Source of the DNA: Ectothiorhodospiraceae bacterium
Lineage (GTDB): Bacteria > Pseudomonadota > Gammaproteobacteria > HK1
Direction of reading: 5' to 3'
Assembly: GCA_024234875.1 (NCBI GenBank)
Contig: JACKNM010000005.1
Location: forward strand, 248,001-312,000
Length of the DNA: 64,000 bases
Part shown: positions 29,302 through 37,557 of the stretch, in pieces
Numbering within the stretch: the stretch's first letter is position 1
Layout: each line of letters starts with the position of its first letter
Notes under the pieces: generated by a model
What the model was told of the DNA's origin: nothing
Seen by the model: the letters and a program-made list of their open reading frames with translations, nothing else
Database searches by the model: none
Position numbers and translations under genes: made by a program

Positions 29302-29602
29302 TATTGATTTGAAGAGAGTTTCTGCGGCTCGGTCGGCCGCGTCGCGCGCCGCCGGCCCTCGGTCGAGCCAGGTGCCGTTTCGAGGCTCGGGTCCCTTGAA
29401 CGGTTGGGAACCTGCAGGGGCCACCTGTGTGGGGGAGCACCCACGCCACCGGGGCGATGCCTCGGCGGCGTGGATGCGCCTGGCGAGGATGGCCGAGTCC
29501 GCCGACACGACCGGGTGGAGTCACCGGGTCCCGGGGTGGCCGGCCGCATTGCGACCGGCCGGAAAACCATTTCGGATCAATGGCCTAAGTTGGTCCGACC
29601 CC
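29255..29602. mobile_element. MITE-like element with terminal inverted repeats
   Basis: This 348-base gene-free stretch is bounded by GGGTCGGACCAACTTA on the left and its reverse complement TAAGTTGGTCCGACCC on the right. The inverted repeats continue imperfectly inward for about 40 bases, sharing ATTGAT, GAA and GTTT blocks when the second left copy is aligned with the right end. An internal hairpin lies at 29538-29560 (ten base pairs, one mismatch). The ends are far more AT-rich than the surroundings. There is no transposase; a 70-codon minus-strand frame inside is not convincing. It sits 21 bases after the htrA stop and before the regulator gene, so it splits what may once have been one operon. 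No target duplication could be read with confidence. Confidence 0.6.
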
Positions 29603-29623
29603 GGTCGGGATATCCCGGTCGGG

Positions 29624-31147
29624 TCAGCCGCGGAGCGGCACGGTGACGAAGCGGCCGTCGCCCTGGCGCTCGACCAGGAGCAGGGCCACGCCGCGGCTGC
29701 CGGCGGCCCGGATGGCGCGGGCCAACGCCTGTGGCGAGTCGATGCTCTGGTTGCCGACCCGCGAGATCACGTCACCCGGGCGCAGGCCGCGCTCAGCCGC
29801 CGGGCTACCGGGCTCGACCGCTGCCACCACCACGCCGCGGGCGTCGTCGGGGAGGCCGAGCCGGGCGCGGGTCGCGTCGTCGAGCGCCGCCACCCGGACC
29901 CCGAGGCGCGGGGTGTCGGTGGCTGGCTGGTCGTCGGCGGACTTCGCGGCGACGGCCTCGTCCGGGGGATGGCCGAGCTCGACCGCCATCGAGCGAGTGT
30001 CGCCGTCCCTCCACACCGAGATCTCGGCCTTGCGCTCGCCCCGGTGCTCGCCAACCTGGCGGGCCAGGTCGCGGGCATCGGCGATCGGGTGGCCGTCGAT
30101 CGAGCGGATGACGTCACCGGCACGCAGCCCGGCGACGTCGGCCGGGCTGCCGGTGACCACGTCGGCCACCAGCGCACCGGAGGCACCGTCGAGTCCCAGC
30201 GCTTTCGCGACGTCCTCGGTGACCGGCTGCACCTGCACCCCCAACCAGCCGCGGTCGACCGAGCCGTGGGCGAGGAGCTGGGAGACGATCGGCTGCGCCT
30301 GGCGCGCCGGAATCGAGAACCCGATGCCGACGTTGCCGCCGCTCGGGCTGAAGATGGCTGCGTTCACTCCCACCACCTTGCCGCTACGGTCGATCAACGG
30401 GCCACCGGAATTGCCGCGATTGATCGGGGCGTCGACCTGGAGGAAGTCGTCGTAGGGACCGGAGTGGATGTCCCGTCCGCGCGCGGAGACGATGCCCGCG
30501 GTGACCGTGCCGCCGAGGCCGAACGGTGCGCCCACCGCGATGACCCAGTCGCCGACCCGCACCGCGTCGGAGTCGCCGAACTCGAGATGAGGTAGTGGCG
30601 CACCGGCGTCGATGCGCAGCACCGCGAGGTCGGTCCGCTCGTCCGAGCCCTGGACCTTCGCCGGCAGGCTGCGGCCGTCCTGCAGGGTCACCGTGACCTC
30701 GCGCGCGCCGTCGATCACGTGGTGGTTGGTGACCACCACGCCGTCGGCACTGACGATGAAGCCGGTTCCGACACCTTCCACCTGGGCGCCGTCGTCACCG
30801 CCATCGGGGGCCGGAAACTGCTGCCCGAAGAACTCGCGGAACTGCCGCTCGAGCGGCGAGCCGGGGGCGAAGGGAAACTGCATGGGACCGCGCGCGGACG
30901 CCGGCTGGACCGAGACGGTTCTCACCTGCACCACCGCGGGAAGCGCAGCCGCCGCGAGGTCGGCGAAGCTCTCCGGGGTGTGGGCGAGCGCGATTGCCGG
31001 GGCAGGGGCGGCACTGGCGAGGTGCGGCGGTACCAGCACCGAGGCGGAGCCGAGCGCCGCAATCACCGCGAGCGCGATGGCGCGGCGACGCAGGCCCCGC
31101 GACCCCGGTGCCGCATGCGATTCGTGGTTCGTGCTCTGAGCGTTCAT
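29624..31147 (-). CDS. htrA: Do/HtrA-family periplasmic serine protease
   Basis: A 507-residue periplasmic protease and chaperone that degrades misfolded envelope proteins. A long signal peptide (LRRRAIALAVIAALGSASVLV, ending near ASA) is followed by a trypsin-like domain with His143 (TNHHV), Asp173 (RTDLAVLRI) and Ser247 (RGNSGGPLID). Two PDZ domains follow (about 300-385 and 405-500, each with a GLRAGD or GLRPGD loop). GGAGG lies six bases upstream of the ATG. The regulator and kinase genes follow on the same strand beyond an inserted element. The 273 bases upstream are shared with a divergent hydrolase gene. Confidence 0.94.
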   Translation of the reverse strand: MNAQSTNHESHAAPGSRGLRRRAIALAVIAALGSASVLVPPHLASAAPAPAIALAHTPESFADLAAAALPAVVQVRTVSVQPASARGPMQFPFAPGSPLERQFREFFGQQFPAPDGGDDGAQVEGVGTGFIVSADGVVVTNHHVIDGAREVTVTLQDGRSLPAKVQGSDERTDLAVLRIDAGAPLPHLEFGDSDAVRVGDWVIAVGAPFGLGGTVTAGIVSARGRDIHSGPYDDFLQVDAPINRGNSGGPLIDRSGKVVGVNAAIFSPSGGNVGIGFSIPARQAQPIVSQLLAHGSVDRGWLGVQVQPVTEDVAKALGLDGASGALVADVVTGSPADVAGLRAGDVIRSIDGHPIADARDLARQVGEHRGERKAEISVWRDGDTRSMAVELGHPPDEAVAAKSADDQPATDTPRLGVRVAALDDATRARLGLPDDARGVVVAAVEPGSPAAERGLRPGDVISRVGNQSIDSPQALARAIRAAGSRGVALLLVERQGDGRFVTVPLRG

Positions 31148-31350
31148 GTCGTCCTCCGATGGCTGTCGTCGCAGCCGGTCAACGTGTCTGGCGAGGCGGC
31201 GGCGGGAACTCGGTCGCCTGAGGTCTCGCTACGGGGACGAATGTAGCGGCGGGGCCATGAACGGCCGCTGGCCGAATGCTTACCGATCGGAAAGGTCGCG
31301 ATCTCCGGGTGGCGATTGTGCGATTCACCCGGGTTCGACGGACGAGCGCC

Positions 31351-31379
31351 TTGAAAACCCGGAAATCGAGTGGTCTCAT
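31351..31379 (+). promoter_or_regulatory. Sigma70-like promoter of aspartoacylase-like gene
   Basis: TTGAAA (31351-31356) and TCTCAT (31374-31379) are 17 bases apart in an AT-richer patch of the divergent intergenic region. The predicted start is near 31386, about 35 bases before the gene. Confidence 0.4.
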
Positions 31380-31420
31380 CGCGCCGCGAGCTCTGCGGTG
31401 GTGCCTGGACGCGAGGGACG

Positions 31421-32422
31421 ATGGACGATTCGAGCTACGCGGTGCACATCGATGCGCCGGACATCTCGCCGTGGCGGGCGGGGAATACCGGTGTCGAGTT
31501 CGTGACCTCGCTCGACTCGGCACGCCCGGGCCCGCACGTGCTGGTCACCGCGGTCGTGCACGGCAACGAGCTCTGCGGCGCGATCGTGCTCGACCGCCTG
31601 CTTCGCGAGCAGATCCGTCCGCTCGTCGGCCGCCTGACGCTCGCGTTCATGAACGTCGCGGCGTTCTCGCGCTTCGACCCCGCGAGCCCGCGCGCGTCAC
31701 GCTTCGTCGACGAGGACTTCAACCGCCTGTGGGCCGAGGAGGTCCTGGACGGGCCGCGCGACAGCGTCGAGCTCCGCCGCGCGCGCGCGCTGCGCCCGCT
31801 GGTCGACAGCGCCGACTACCTGCTCGACATCCACTCCATGCTCGACGACGCAATCCCGCTGATGATGGCCGGCACCGAGGCCAAGGGACGCGCGCTCGCG
31901 CAGGCCGTCGGCACGCCCGAGCACGTGGTCATCGACGCCGGCCACGCCGCCGGCCGCCGGATGCGCGACTACCGCCACTTCAGCGATCCGTCGAGCCCGC
32001 GCGCCGCGCTGCTGGTCGAGTGCGGTCAGCACTGGACCGCGAGCAGCGTGGCGGTCGCGCACGACGTGACGCTCCGCTTCCTCGCCCACCTCGGGATCAT
32101 CGACGCCCGCTGGGCCCCACACCGACTGCGCCCCCTGCCGTCGGCGCAGCGGCTGATCGAGGTGACCGAGGCGGTCACCATCGAGAGCGACGACTTCCGC
32201 TTCGCGCAGTCCCATCAGGGGATGGACGTCGTCCCCCACGCCGGCACGCTCCTCGGCTGGGACGGGGCCCGGGAGATCCGCACGCCGTACGACGACTGCG
32301 TGCTGGTGATGCCGTCGCGGCGCCCGCGGCGGGGGGAGTCGGCGGTTCGTCTCGGCCGCCACCTCGAGGCATCGAGCACCATCGTGCGCGATGGCCTCCC
32401 GGCGATCGGTGGGGCGAGGTAG
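31421..32422 (+). CDS. Succinylglutamate desuccinylase/aspartoacylase family protein
   Basis: A 333-residue zinc carboxypeptidase-like hydrolase. The metal motif is AVVHGNELCG (His-x2-Glu), with the third His in YLLDIHSM, and the catalytic Glu is in LLVECGQHW. Related enzymes remove succinyl or acetyl groups from acylated amino acids. The substrate here cannot be assigned. The ATG at 31421 has GAGGG upstream and removes 17 open codons. It stands alone, divergent from htrA and 120 bases before a peroxiredoxin gene. Confidence 0.85.
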   Translation: MDDSSYAVHIDAPDISPWRAGNTGVEFVTSLDSARPGPHVLVTAVVHGNELCGAIVLDRLLREQIRPLVGRLTLAFMNVAAFSRFDPASPRASRFVDEDFNRLWAEEVLDGPRDSVELRRARALRPLVDSADYLLDIHSMLDDAIPLMMAGTEAKGRALAQAVGTPEHVVIDAGHAAGRRMRDYRHFSDPSSPRAALLVECGQHWTASSVAVAHDVTLRFLAHLGIIDARWAPHRLRPLPSAQRLIEVTEAVTIESDDFRFAQSHQGMDVVPHAGTLLGWDGAREIRTPYDDCVLVMPSRRPRRGESAVRLGRHLEASSTIVRDGLPAIGGAR

Positions 32423-32542
32423 CTTATTCTCTGCCGCTGGCTCGAGGCAGTGCCGACGCGCACCCGCGAGCTGCGGTCTCGCTCCGGTCTCGGATCCGGG
32501 CGGCCAAGAATCCACGAACGAACGACGAGGAGGTTTTCGAGC

Positions 32543-33025
32543 ATGACGATCAAGGTCGGCGACAAGATCCCGGCGGGCACGCTCCATCACATGACGGCCG
32601 ATGGCCCGAAGGAGATCTCGACCGAGGCGCTGTTCAAGGGCAAGAAGGTGGTCGTGTTCGCGCTCCCCGGCGCGTTCACCCCGACCTGCTCCGCGGCCCA
32701 CCTGCCCGGGTTCGTCGCCAACGCGGACAAGATCAAGGCGAAGGGCGTGGACGAGATCTGCTGCCTCTCCGTCAACGACGCGTTCGTGATGGACGCCTGG
32801 GGCAAGTCGCAGAATGCCGAGGCGATCCACATGGTGGCCGATGGCAGCGCGAGCTTCGCGAAGGCGCTCGGCCTTGAGCTGGATCTGACCGCGCGTGGAT
32901 TGGGCGTGCGCTCGCAGCGCTACTCCATGCTGGTCGAGGACGGCGTGGTGAAGAGCCTGAACGTCGAGGCCTCACCGGCCACCGCCGACGCTTCCGGCGC
33001 GGAGAAGATGCTGGCGTCGCTGTGA
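32543..33025 (+). CDS. Peroxiredoxin, Prx5/PrxII type
   Basis: A 160-residue thiol peroxidase that reduces hydrogen peroxide and organic hydroperoxides. The peroxidatic Cys49 is in PGAFTPTCSAAHLPGF, the Prx5 signature; Cys72 and Cys73 in EICCLSVND are possible partners. It ends with the standard GVRSQRYSMLVEDGVV and VEASPATADASGAEKML. A strong GAGGAGG site ten bases upstream marks the ATG. It has no glutaredoxin fusion. Length is normal for the family. Confidence 0.94.
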   Translation: MTIKVGDKIPAGTLHHMTADGPKEISTEALFKGKKVVVFALPGAFTPTCSAAHLPGFVANADKIKAKGVDEICCLSVNDAFVMDAWGKSQNAEAIHMVADGSASFAKALGLELDLTARGLGVRSQRYSMLVEDGVVKSLNVEASPATADASGAEKMLASL

Positions 33026-33045
33026 CGTCGGCGCGCTGAGCGCTC

Positions 33046-33095
33046 GCCGGTGGCGGCGGCTCTCGGGCTCGATCGCGGGTCTGGCCGCCACCGGC
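33046..33095 (+). terminator. Long-loop inverted repeat after peroxiredoxin gene
   Basis: GCCGGTGGCGG (33046-33056) and CCGCCACCGGC (33085-33095) are perfectly complementary over 11 bases with a 28-base loop, starting 20 bases after the stop codon. No T-run follows. It is a possible operon boundary or an RNA protection structure. Confidence 0.3.
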
Positions 33096-33189
33096 TCCTC
33101 CATCGCCGCGGGAAGCGGCGGCGCGGGCCGCCTCGTCCCGTGACCGGCTCGGTTCGGTCGCGCATGTCTCGCCTGGCCAGCCGACGCTG

Positions 33190-34119
33190 ATGGTCGTGGC
33201 GCCGCCGCGAGGCGCCACGTCGGGCATCGCCCTGATGCTACTCGGCGTCGCCGTCTACGCCTGGATGGACGGGCTGGTGAAGTGGCTGAGCGCCACCTAT
33301 CCGACCATCCAGCTCGTGTTGTTCCGCTGCGTCTTCGGATTCGTCCCGGTCGCGGTGGTGGTGCTGCGGGGGCGATCGCTCGGCGCACTGCGCACCACCC
33401 GGCCGCTCGCCCACCTGGTGCGCTCGATGGCGACCCTCGGCGCGCTGTGGGGATTCTTCGTCGCCTTCGCGCACATGCCGCTCGCCGACGCCTACGCCAT
33501 CGGCTTCGCCGCGCCGTTGCTGATCACCGCGCTGTCGGTGCCGATGCTCGGCGAGCGCGTCGGGGTGCGGCGCTGGTCGGCGGTGGTCGCCGGGTTCGTC
33601 GGGGTGCTGATCATGCTGCGCCCCGGCGCCGGGGTGATGGAGCCGGCGGCGCTGATCGCGCTCGGTGCGACGGTCTGCTACGCGCTCACCATGATCTTCA
33701 TCCGCCAGCTCAGTCGCACCGAGACCGACGCGGCGATCGTCTTCTACCCGATGCTCGCCATCGCCGCCGTCTCTGCCGCCCTGGTGCCGCCGGTGTGGGT
33801 CGCGCCGGGCGCGCTCGACCTCGCCCTGTTGGCTGCCGTCGGGGTGCTCGGCGGCATCGGCCAGCTCCTGCTCACCGCCGCCTTCCGCCGCGCCGAGGTG
33901 GCCCTGCTCACCCCGTTCGAGTACAGCGCGATGCTGTGGGCGACCGGCATCGGATGGCTGGTCTGGGGCGACGTCCCGGGGCTGCACATCTGGGTCGGGG
34001 TCGCCATCGTGGCCGCCAGCGGTATCTACGTGGTGCTGCGCGAGGCCCGGGTTCGAGACGAGGTGACGGTGGCGCCGGTGCGCGGCGCCGGGGCGGTCGG
34101 GCCGGTCGAGCCGCCCTGA
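33190..34119 (+). CDS. EamA/DMT-family transporter
   Basis: A 309-residue inner-membrane protein with ten predicted helices in two EamA repeats (about 8-140 and 150-285). The first repeat has FRCVFGFVPVAVVVL and ADAYAIGFAAPLLITALSVPMLGERVG; the second has PFEYSAMLWATGIGWLVWGD. Family members export amino acids, metabolites or drugs; specificity is not predictable. No good ribosome site is seen at the ATG, so the start is provisional, but the first helix begins soon after. Confidence 0.9.
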   Translation: MVVAPPRGATSGIALMLLGVAVYAWMDGLVKWLSATYPTIQLVLFRCVFGFVPVAVVVLRGRSLGALRTTRPLAHLVRSMATLGALWGFFVAFAHMPLADAYAIGFAAPLLITALSVPMLGERVGVRRWSAVVAGFVGVLIMLRPGAGVMEPAALIALGATVCYALTMIFIRQLSRTETDAAIVFYPMLAIAAVSAALVPPVWVAPGALDLALLAAVGVLGGIGQLLLTAAFRRAEVALLTPFEYSAMLWATGIGWLVWGDVPGLHIWVGVAIVAASGIYVVLREARVRDEVTVAPVRGAGAVGPVEPP

Positions 34120-34131
34120 GACCGTGGCCCG

Positions 34132-34167
34132 GGCAACCCCGAGTGGACAACGGGGCGTCGGGTTGCC
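34132..34167 (+). promoter_or_regulatory. Stem-loop in the leader of the dioxygenase gene
   Basis: GGCAACCC (34132-34139) pairs with GGGTTGCC (34160-34167). CCCCG just inside could instead pair with CGGGG (34151-34155), giving two exclusive structures. It may simply end the upstream transporter transcript. Confidence 0.25.
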
Positions 34168-34218
34168 GACGATAGCGGTCTGCCGGCGACGGTCCACCAC
34201 GCGAGGAGGAGGCACCCG

Positions 34219-35127
34219 ATGCAACCGGAGCAGATCCTGACCCATCCCGCCAACCGCCTGACCGAGAGCGACCGGACGCGCTACTTCGAGCAGGGCTACC
34301 TCGCGATCCCCGGCGCGATCTCGCCGGGCTGGGTCCGGCGGCTGCGTGGCGCGATGGAGGAGGTCGTCGAGCGGTCGCGGTCGTGCACGCAATCCGACGG
34401 GGTGTTCGACCTCGAGGAAGGGCACAGCGCCGAGGCGCCGCGGCTCCATCGCCTGTACAGCCCCCAGGATCACCACCCGGTGTTCTGGGAGTTCGTCGCC
34501 AGTGACGAGATGACCGCGCTCGCCGCCGACGTGGTCGGGCCGGACGTGAAATTCCACCACGCCAAGCTGAACTTCAAGACCGGCAAGGGCAGCCGCGGCT
34601 TCAAGTGGCACCAGGACATCCAGTCCTGGCCGCACACCGACTACAGCCCGGTCACCATCGGTGTCTACATCGACGGCTGCGAGGCCGACCAGGGCCCGCT
34701 CACCATGGTCCCCGGTACCCACCAGGGTCCGCTGTACAGCATGTACGACGAGGCCGGGAACTACGTCGCTCGATTGCGCGACGGCGACCTCACCTGGATG
34801 CGCGAGGACATGGTCGACGCGCCGGTGGGGCCGCCGGGCACCGTCATCCTGCTCAACTGTCGCACCATCCACGGCTCGGCGACCAATACCTCCCAGCGTG
34901 CACGCCCCCTGTTCCTCGCCGTCTACTCGAGCGCCGATGCCTTCCCCTACACCGCGAGCCCGATCGACAGCCCGCGGCTGGGGGAGATCGTGCGCGGTCG
35001 ACCGGCGCGGTTCGCGAGCTTCGATCAGCGGCCGTGCGAGCTGCCGCCCGACTGGTCGCGGGTGCGCTACGCGGGCCCATGGCAGATGCAGAAGGCCGAG
35101 GAGGCGCGCAAGGCCGCGGCGGGATAG
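34219..35127 (+). CDS. Phytanoyl-CoA dioxygenase (PhyH) family protein
   Basis: A 302-residue Fe(II)/2-oxoglutarate oxygenase. The iron ligands are the His and Asp of FKWHQDIQSWPH and the distal His of CRTIHGSATN, with an Arg a few residues later (SQRARPLF) placed to hold 2-oxoglutarate. PLTMVPGTHQGPL is the usual core strand pair. Relatives hydroxylate lipids, ectoine or secondary metabolites; ectoine hydroxylase is shorter on known signatures, so it is not assigned. GAGGAGGAGG upstream gives a strong start. It converges on the cupin gene 55 bases later. Confidence 0.88.
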   Translation: MQPEQILTHPANRLTESDRTRYFEQGYLAIPGAISPGWVRRLRGAMEEVVERSRSCTQSDGVFDLEEGHSAEAPRLHRLYSPQDHHPVFWEFVASDEMTALAADVVGPDVKFHHAKLNFKTGKGSRGFKWHQDIQSWPHTDYSPVTIGVYIDGCEADQGPLTMVPGTHQGPLYSMYDEAGNYVARLRDGDLTWMREDMVDAPVGPPGTVILLNCRTIHGSATNTSQRARPLFLAVYSSADAFPYTASPIDSPRLGEIVRGRPARFASFDQRPCELPPDWSRVRYAGPWQMQKAEEARKAAAG

Positions 35128-35182
35128 CGCCGCCGCCGGGGAGACAGGCTCGCGCCGCGCGCGAGCCCGCGCTCGAGGGGCC

Positions 35183-35863
35183 TCAGCCGCCCGGTGCGCG
35201 GATCGCTCCGGTCAGGTGACCGCGCTTGACCCACACGCGCGCCCCGCGCGGTCCGGCGCGAGCGCGCAGCCGCCCACCGGCCGGCAGACGCAGCCAGGAC
35301 CACGGCGTGAGGTGCTCGTCGCCCTCGTCGAGGTCGCCGTCGAGCACCAGCATCTCGAGGCCGCCGGGGAGCGCGATGTCGACCTCGGTGCCGGCCGCCC
35401 AGTCCTCGACCGCCACCGCCTCGCGCGCGTCCCGGTGCAACGCGCGGATCGCCACCCCGGGCCGGGCGGGCTCGGGGGTCGACGGGACGCGCGCCGGGTC
35501 GAGTCGCACCTCGGTGCGGTCGTCGAGATCGAATTGCCACAGCTTCACGAAGATGACGCAGCCGGCGTCGGCGCGCGGGGTGTGGCGTGAGGTCGGCGGG
35601 TTGCGGACGTAGGTGCCGGTCGGATAGTCGCCGTGCTCGTCCTGGAAGGTCCCCTCGAGCACAAGGAACTCCTCGCCGCCGTCGTGCACGTGCGCCGAGA
35701 AATGGCTCCCCGGCGCGTAGCGCACGATCGAGGTCGCGCGCGCCACCTCGCCACCGATGCGGTCGAGGAGGCGACGCTCCACCCCTGCCATCGGTGATGG
35801 CACCCAGGGCTCGTGGGCGGCGTGCACCACGGCACGCTGCGCGAAGTCTGCGTTGATCCTCAC
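35183..35863 (-). CDS. ChrR-like double cupin protein
   Basis: A 226-residue protein with two cupin domains. The first has the metal motif HFSAHVHDGGEEFLVLEG and GTYVRNPPTSRHTP, as in the cupin half of the anti-sigma factor ChrR; the second (about 120-215) is less conserved. The zinc-binding N-terminal domain of ChrR is missing, so this is not a complete anti-sigma factor. The GTG start at 35863 overlaps the stop of the endonuclease V gene as GTGA; the long upstream frame is a shadow. The function is unknown. Confidence 0.82.
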   Translation of the reverse strand: MRINADFAQRAVVHAAHEPWVPSPMAGVERRLLDRIGGEVARATSIVRYAPGSHFSAHVHDGGEEFLVLEGTFQDEHGDYPTGTYVRNPPTSRHTPRADAGCVIFVKLWQFDLDDRTEVRLDPARVPSTPEPARPGVAIRALHRDAREAVAVEDWAAGTEVDIALPGGLEMLVLDGDLDEGDEHLTPWSWLRLPAGGRLRARAGPRGARVWVKRGHLTGAIRAPGG

Positions 35864-36549
35864 GGTGATCTCCGGGCGGAGGCGAGCCGGTCGGCCCGCC
35901 GGGTGGTCTCGGGTAGGCGGAAGCGAGTGGTGCAGGACATCACCCACTCGACCGCCGTATGCAGACAGATGCGGTGCCCGATCGAGACGAAGATCGGCTT
36001 CACCCCGGTGCGGGTCCGCAACACCGCACCGACGATCTCGTCGCCGTCGGTGAGTGGCGCCCAGCCGCCGCGTCGTTCCGGCACCGGGCCGTGCAGGCCG
36101 ATCAGTCGGGTCTTCGCCACTCCGATGCTCGGCAGGTCGGCCAGCAGCCCGAGGTGGCTCGCGAGTCCGAATCGACGCGGATGGGCGCGGCCGTGGCCGT
36201 CGCACAGCAACAGGTCCGGGCGAACGCGCAGCCGGCCGAGCGCCGCCATCACCGCCGGGATCTCGCGGAACGAGAGCAGCCCGGGGACGTAGGGAAACGC
36301 GGTCGGCACCTCGGCCAGCGCGTCCTCCACCGGCTCGAGGCTCGGGTAGGCCAGCACCGAGACCGCGGCGCGGGTCGTTCGTCCACCCGCGGTGAATCCG
36401 ACGTCCACCCCGGCCACGTGGCGCACCTCGCCGAGCCGATCCGCGGTCTCGACAGCGCCGCGCAGTCGCTCCTGGATCGCGCGCGCCTCGGCCGGCGTCA
36501 CGTCCCAGGCGTGGGCTGGCGTGAGCGTCGATGGTGTGAACTCGGGCAT
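35860..36549 (-). CDS. nfi: Endonuclease V (deoxyinosine 3'-endonuclease)
   Basis: A 229-residue DNA repair nuclease that nicks the second phosphodiester bond 3' of deoxyinosine. The motifs are clear: VAGVDVGF (metal Asp), YVPGLLSFREIPAV (Tyr wedge and Glu), LLLCDGHGRAHPRRFGLASH (second Asp), and GVAKTRLIG. Length is normal. It is translationally coupled to the cupin gene and lies 111 bases from a divergent DUF429 gene, whose family also adopts a nuclease-like fold. Confidence 0.94.
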   Translation of the reverse strand: MPEFTPSTLTPAHAWDVTPAEARAIQERLRGAVETADRLGEVRHVAGVDVGFTAGGRTTRAAVSVLAYPSLEPVEDALAEVPTAFPYVPGLLSFREIPAVMAALGRLRVRPDLLLCDGHGRAHPRRFGLASHLGLLADLPSIGVAKTRLIGLHGPVPERRGGWAPLTDGDEIVGAVLRTRTGVKPIFVSIGHRICLHTAVEWVMSCTTRFRLPETTRRADRLASARRSP

Positions 36550-36660
36550 TGGTCACGGAACCCGATGGGGCGGTCAAGCGATGGTACCCGCGAGCCGATA
36601 GCGAGACACGGAGCCGGCGAGCCCGGGCAGCGGCCTCGGCGGTCGGAAGGAGGCAACGTT

Positions 36661-37491
36661 TTGCAGATCTTCGGCGTCGACTTCACCAGCGCGCCCCGAC
36701 GGGCCAAGCCCATCACCTGCGCCGCCTGTCGGCTGGAGGGCGCGACCCTCCATGTCGATGCGCTGGTCGCGTTCGACTCCTTCGAGGTCTTCGAGAACTT
36801 CCTCGGCCAGACCGGGCCCTGGCTCGCCGGGCTCGACTTCCCGTTCGGTCAGCCGCGTGATCTGGTGGCGGCGCTGGACTGGCCGCAGCGTTGGGCCAGC
36901 TACGTGGAGGCGGTGTCCGCGCTCGCCATGGGCGACTTCGAGGCCCTGCTCCGGGACTATCGCGAGGCCCGTCCGCCGGGGCGCAAGCACGCGCTGCGCG
37001 CGGTCGACCGCATCGCCGCGTCGCGCAGCCCGATGACGCTGTATCGCACCCCGGTCGGGCGGATGTTCTTCCACGGCGCGCCGCGGCTGTTGCGGGCCGG
37101 GGTCTCGGTGCTGCCTTGCCATCCCGGTGACCCCGACCGCGTCGCGCTAGAGGCCTACCCGGCCCTGGTGGCGCGCAAGCTCATCGGACGGCGGAGCTAC
37201 AAGTCCGACACCCGCGCCCAGCAGACACCGGAGCGTGCATTCGCGCGACGGGATCTGGTGGAGGAGATGCTCGGCCCGAGGCTTGCCTCGCTCTACGGGC
37301 TCGGTCTCGACATCTCACCGGTGATGGCGGAGGAGCTGATCGAGGAGCCGGGCGCGGATCAGCTCGATGCGGTGCTCTGCGCGGTGCAGGCGGCGTGGGC
37401 CTGCCAGCGCCGCCGCACCCGGTTCGGGATCCCGGAGCACGTGAACCGCGACGAGGGTTGGATCGTCGACCCGCTCACCGCGGCGGCTTGA
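36661..37491 (+). CDS. DUF429 family protein
   Basis: A 276-residue protein of the DUF429 family, thought to have an RNase H-like nuclease fold. It begins LQIFGVDFTSAPRRAKPI, where the Asp after GV is the first putative catalytic acid. WLAGLDFPFGQPRDLV carries the second, and the C-terminal EPGADQLDAVLCAVQAAW the last. The TTG start at 36661 is chosen for its GGAAGGAGG site seven bases upstream; no ATG fits better. No function is proven for the family. Its pairing with endonuclease V is suggestive only. Confidence 0.83.
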   Translation: MQIFGVDFTSAPRRAKPITCAACRLEGATLHVDALVAFDSFEVFENFLGQTGPWLAGLDFPFGQPRDLVAALDWPQRWASYVEAVSALAMGDFEALLRDYREARPPGRKHALRAVDRIAASRSPMTLYRTPVGRMFFHGAPRLLRAGVSVLPCHPGDPDRVALEAYPALVARKLIGRRSYKSDTRAQQTPERAFARRDLVEEMLGPRLASLYGLGLDISPVMAEELIEEPGADQLDAVLCAVQAAWACQRRRTRFGIPEHVNRDEGWIVDPLTAAA

Positions 37492-37512
37492 GGGCAGGGG
37501 CGGCGCCACGTC

Positions 37513-37535
37513 GGCGGGCGGGCACGGGGCCCGCC
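37513..37535. terminator. Hairpin between convergent DUF429 and etfA genes
   Basis: GGCGGGC pairs with GCCCGCC around a nine-base loop in the 66 bases between two converging genes. It could serve both strands. No T-run is present. Confidence 0.4.
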
Positions 37536-37557
37536 ACTGCGGGTCGGCGCTGCTGCC

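Noticed and set aside
29255..29602. Insertion sequence with transposase, or a small 70-codon gene inside
   Set aside because: No transposase motif; the 70-codon frame has no convincing start site or recognisable sequence.
34219..35127. Ectoine hydroxylase (EctD)
   Set aside because: Same superfamily, but no ectoine biosynthesis genes are nearby and the core motifs only match PhyH in general.
35183..35863. ChrR anti-sigma factor
   Set aside because: Only the cupin part is present; the N-terminal zinc domain and a partner ECF sigma gene are absent.
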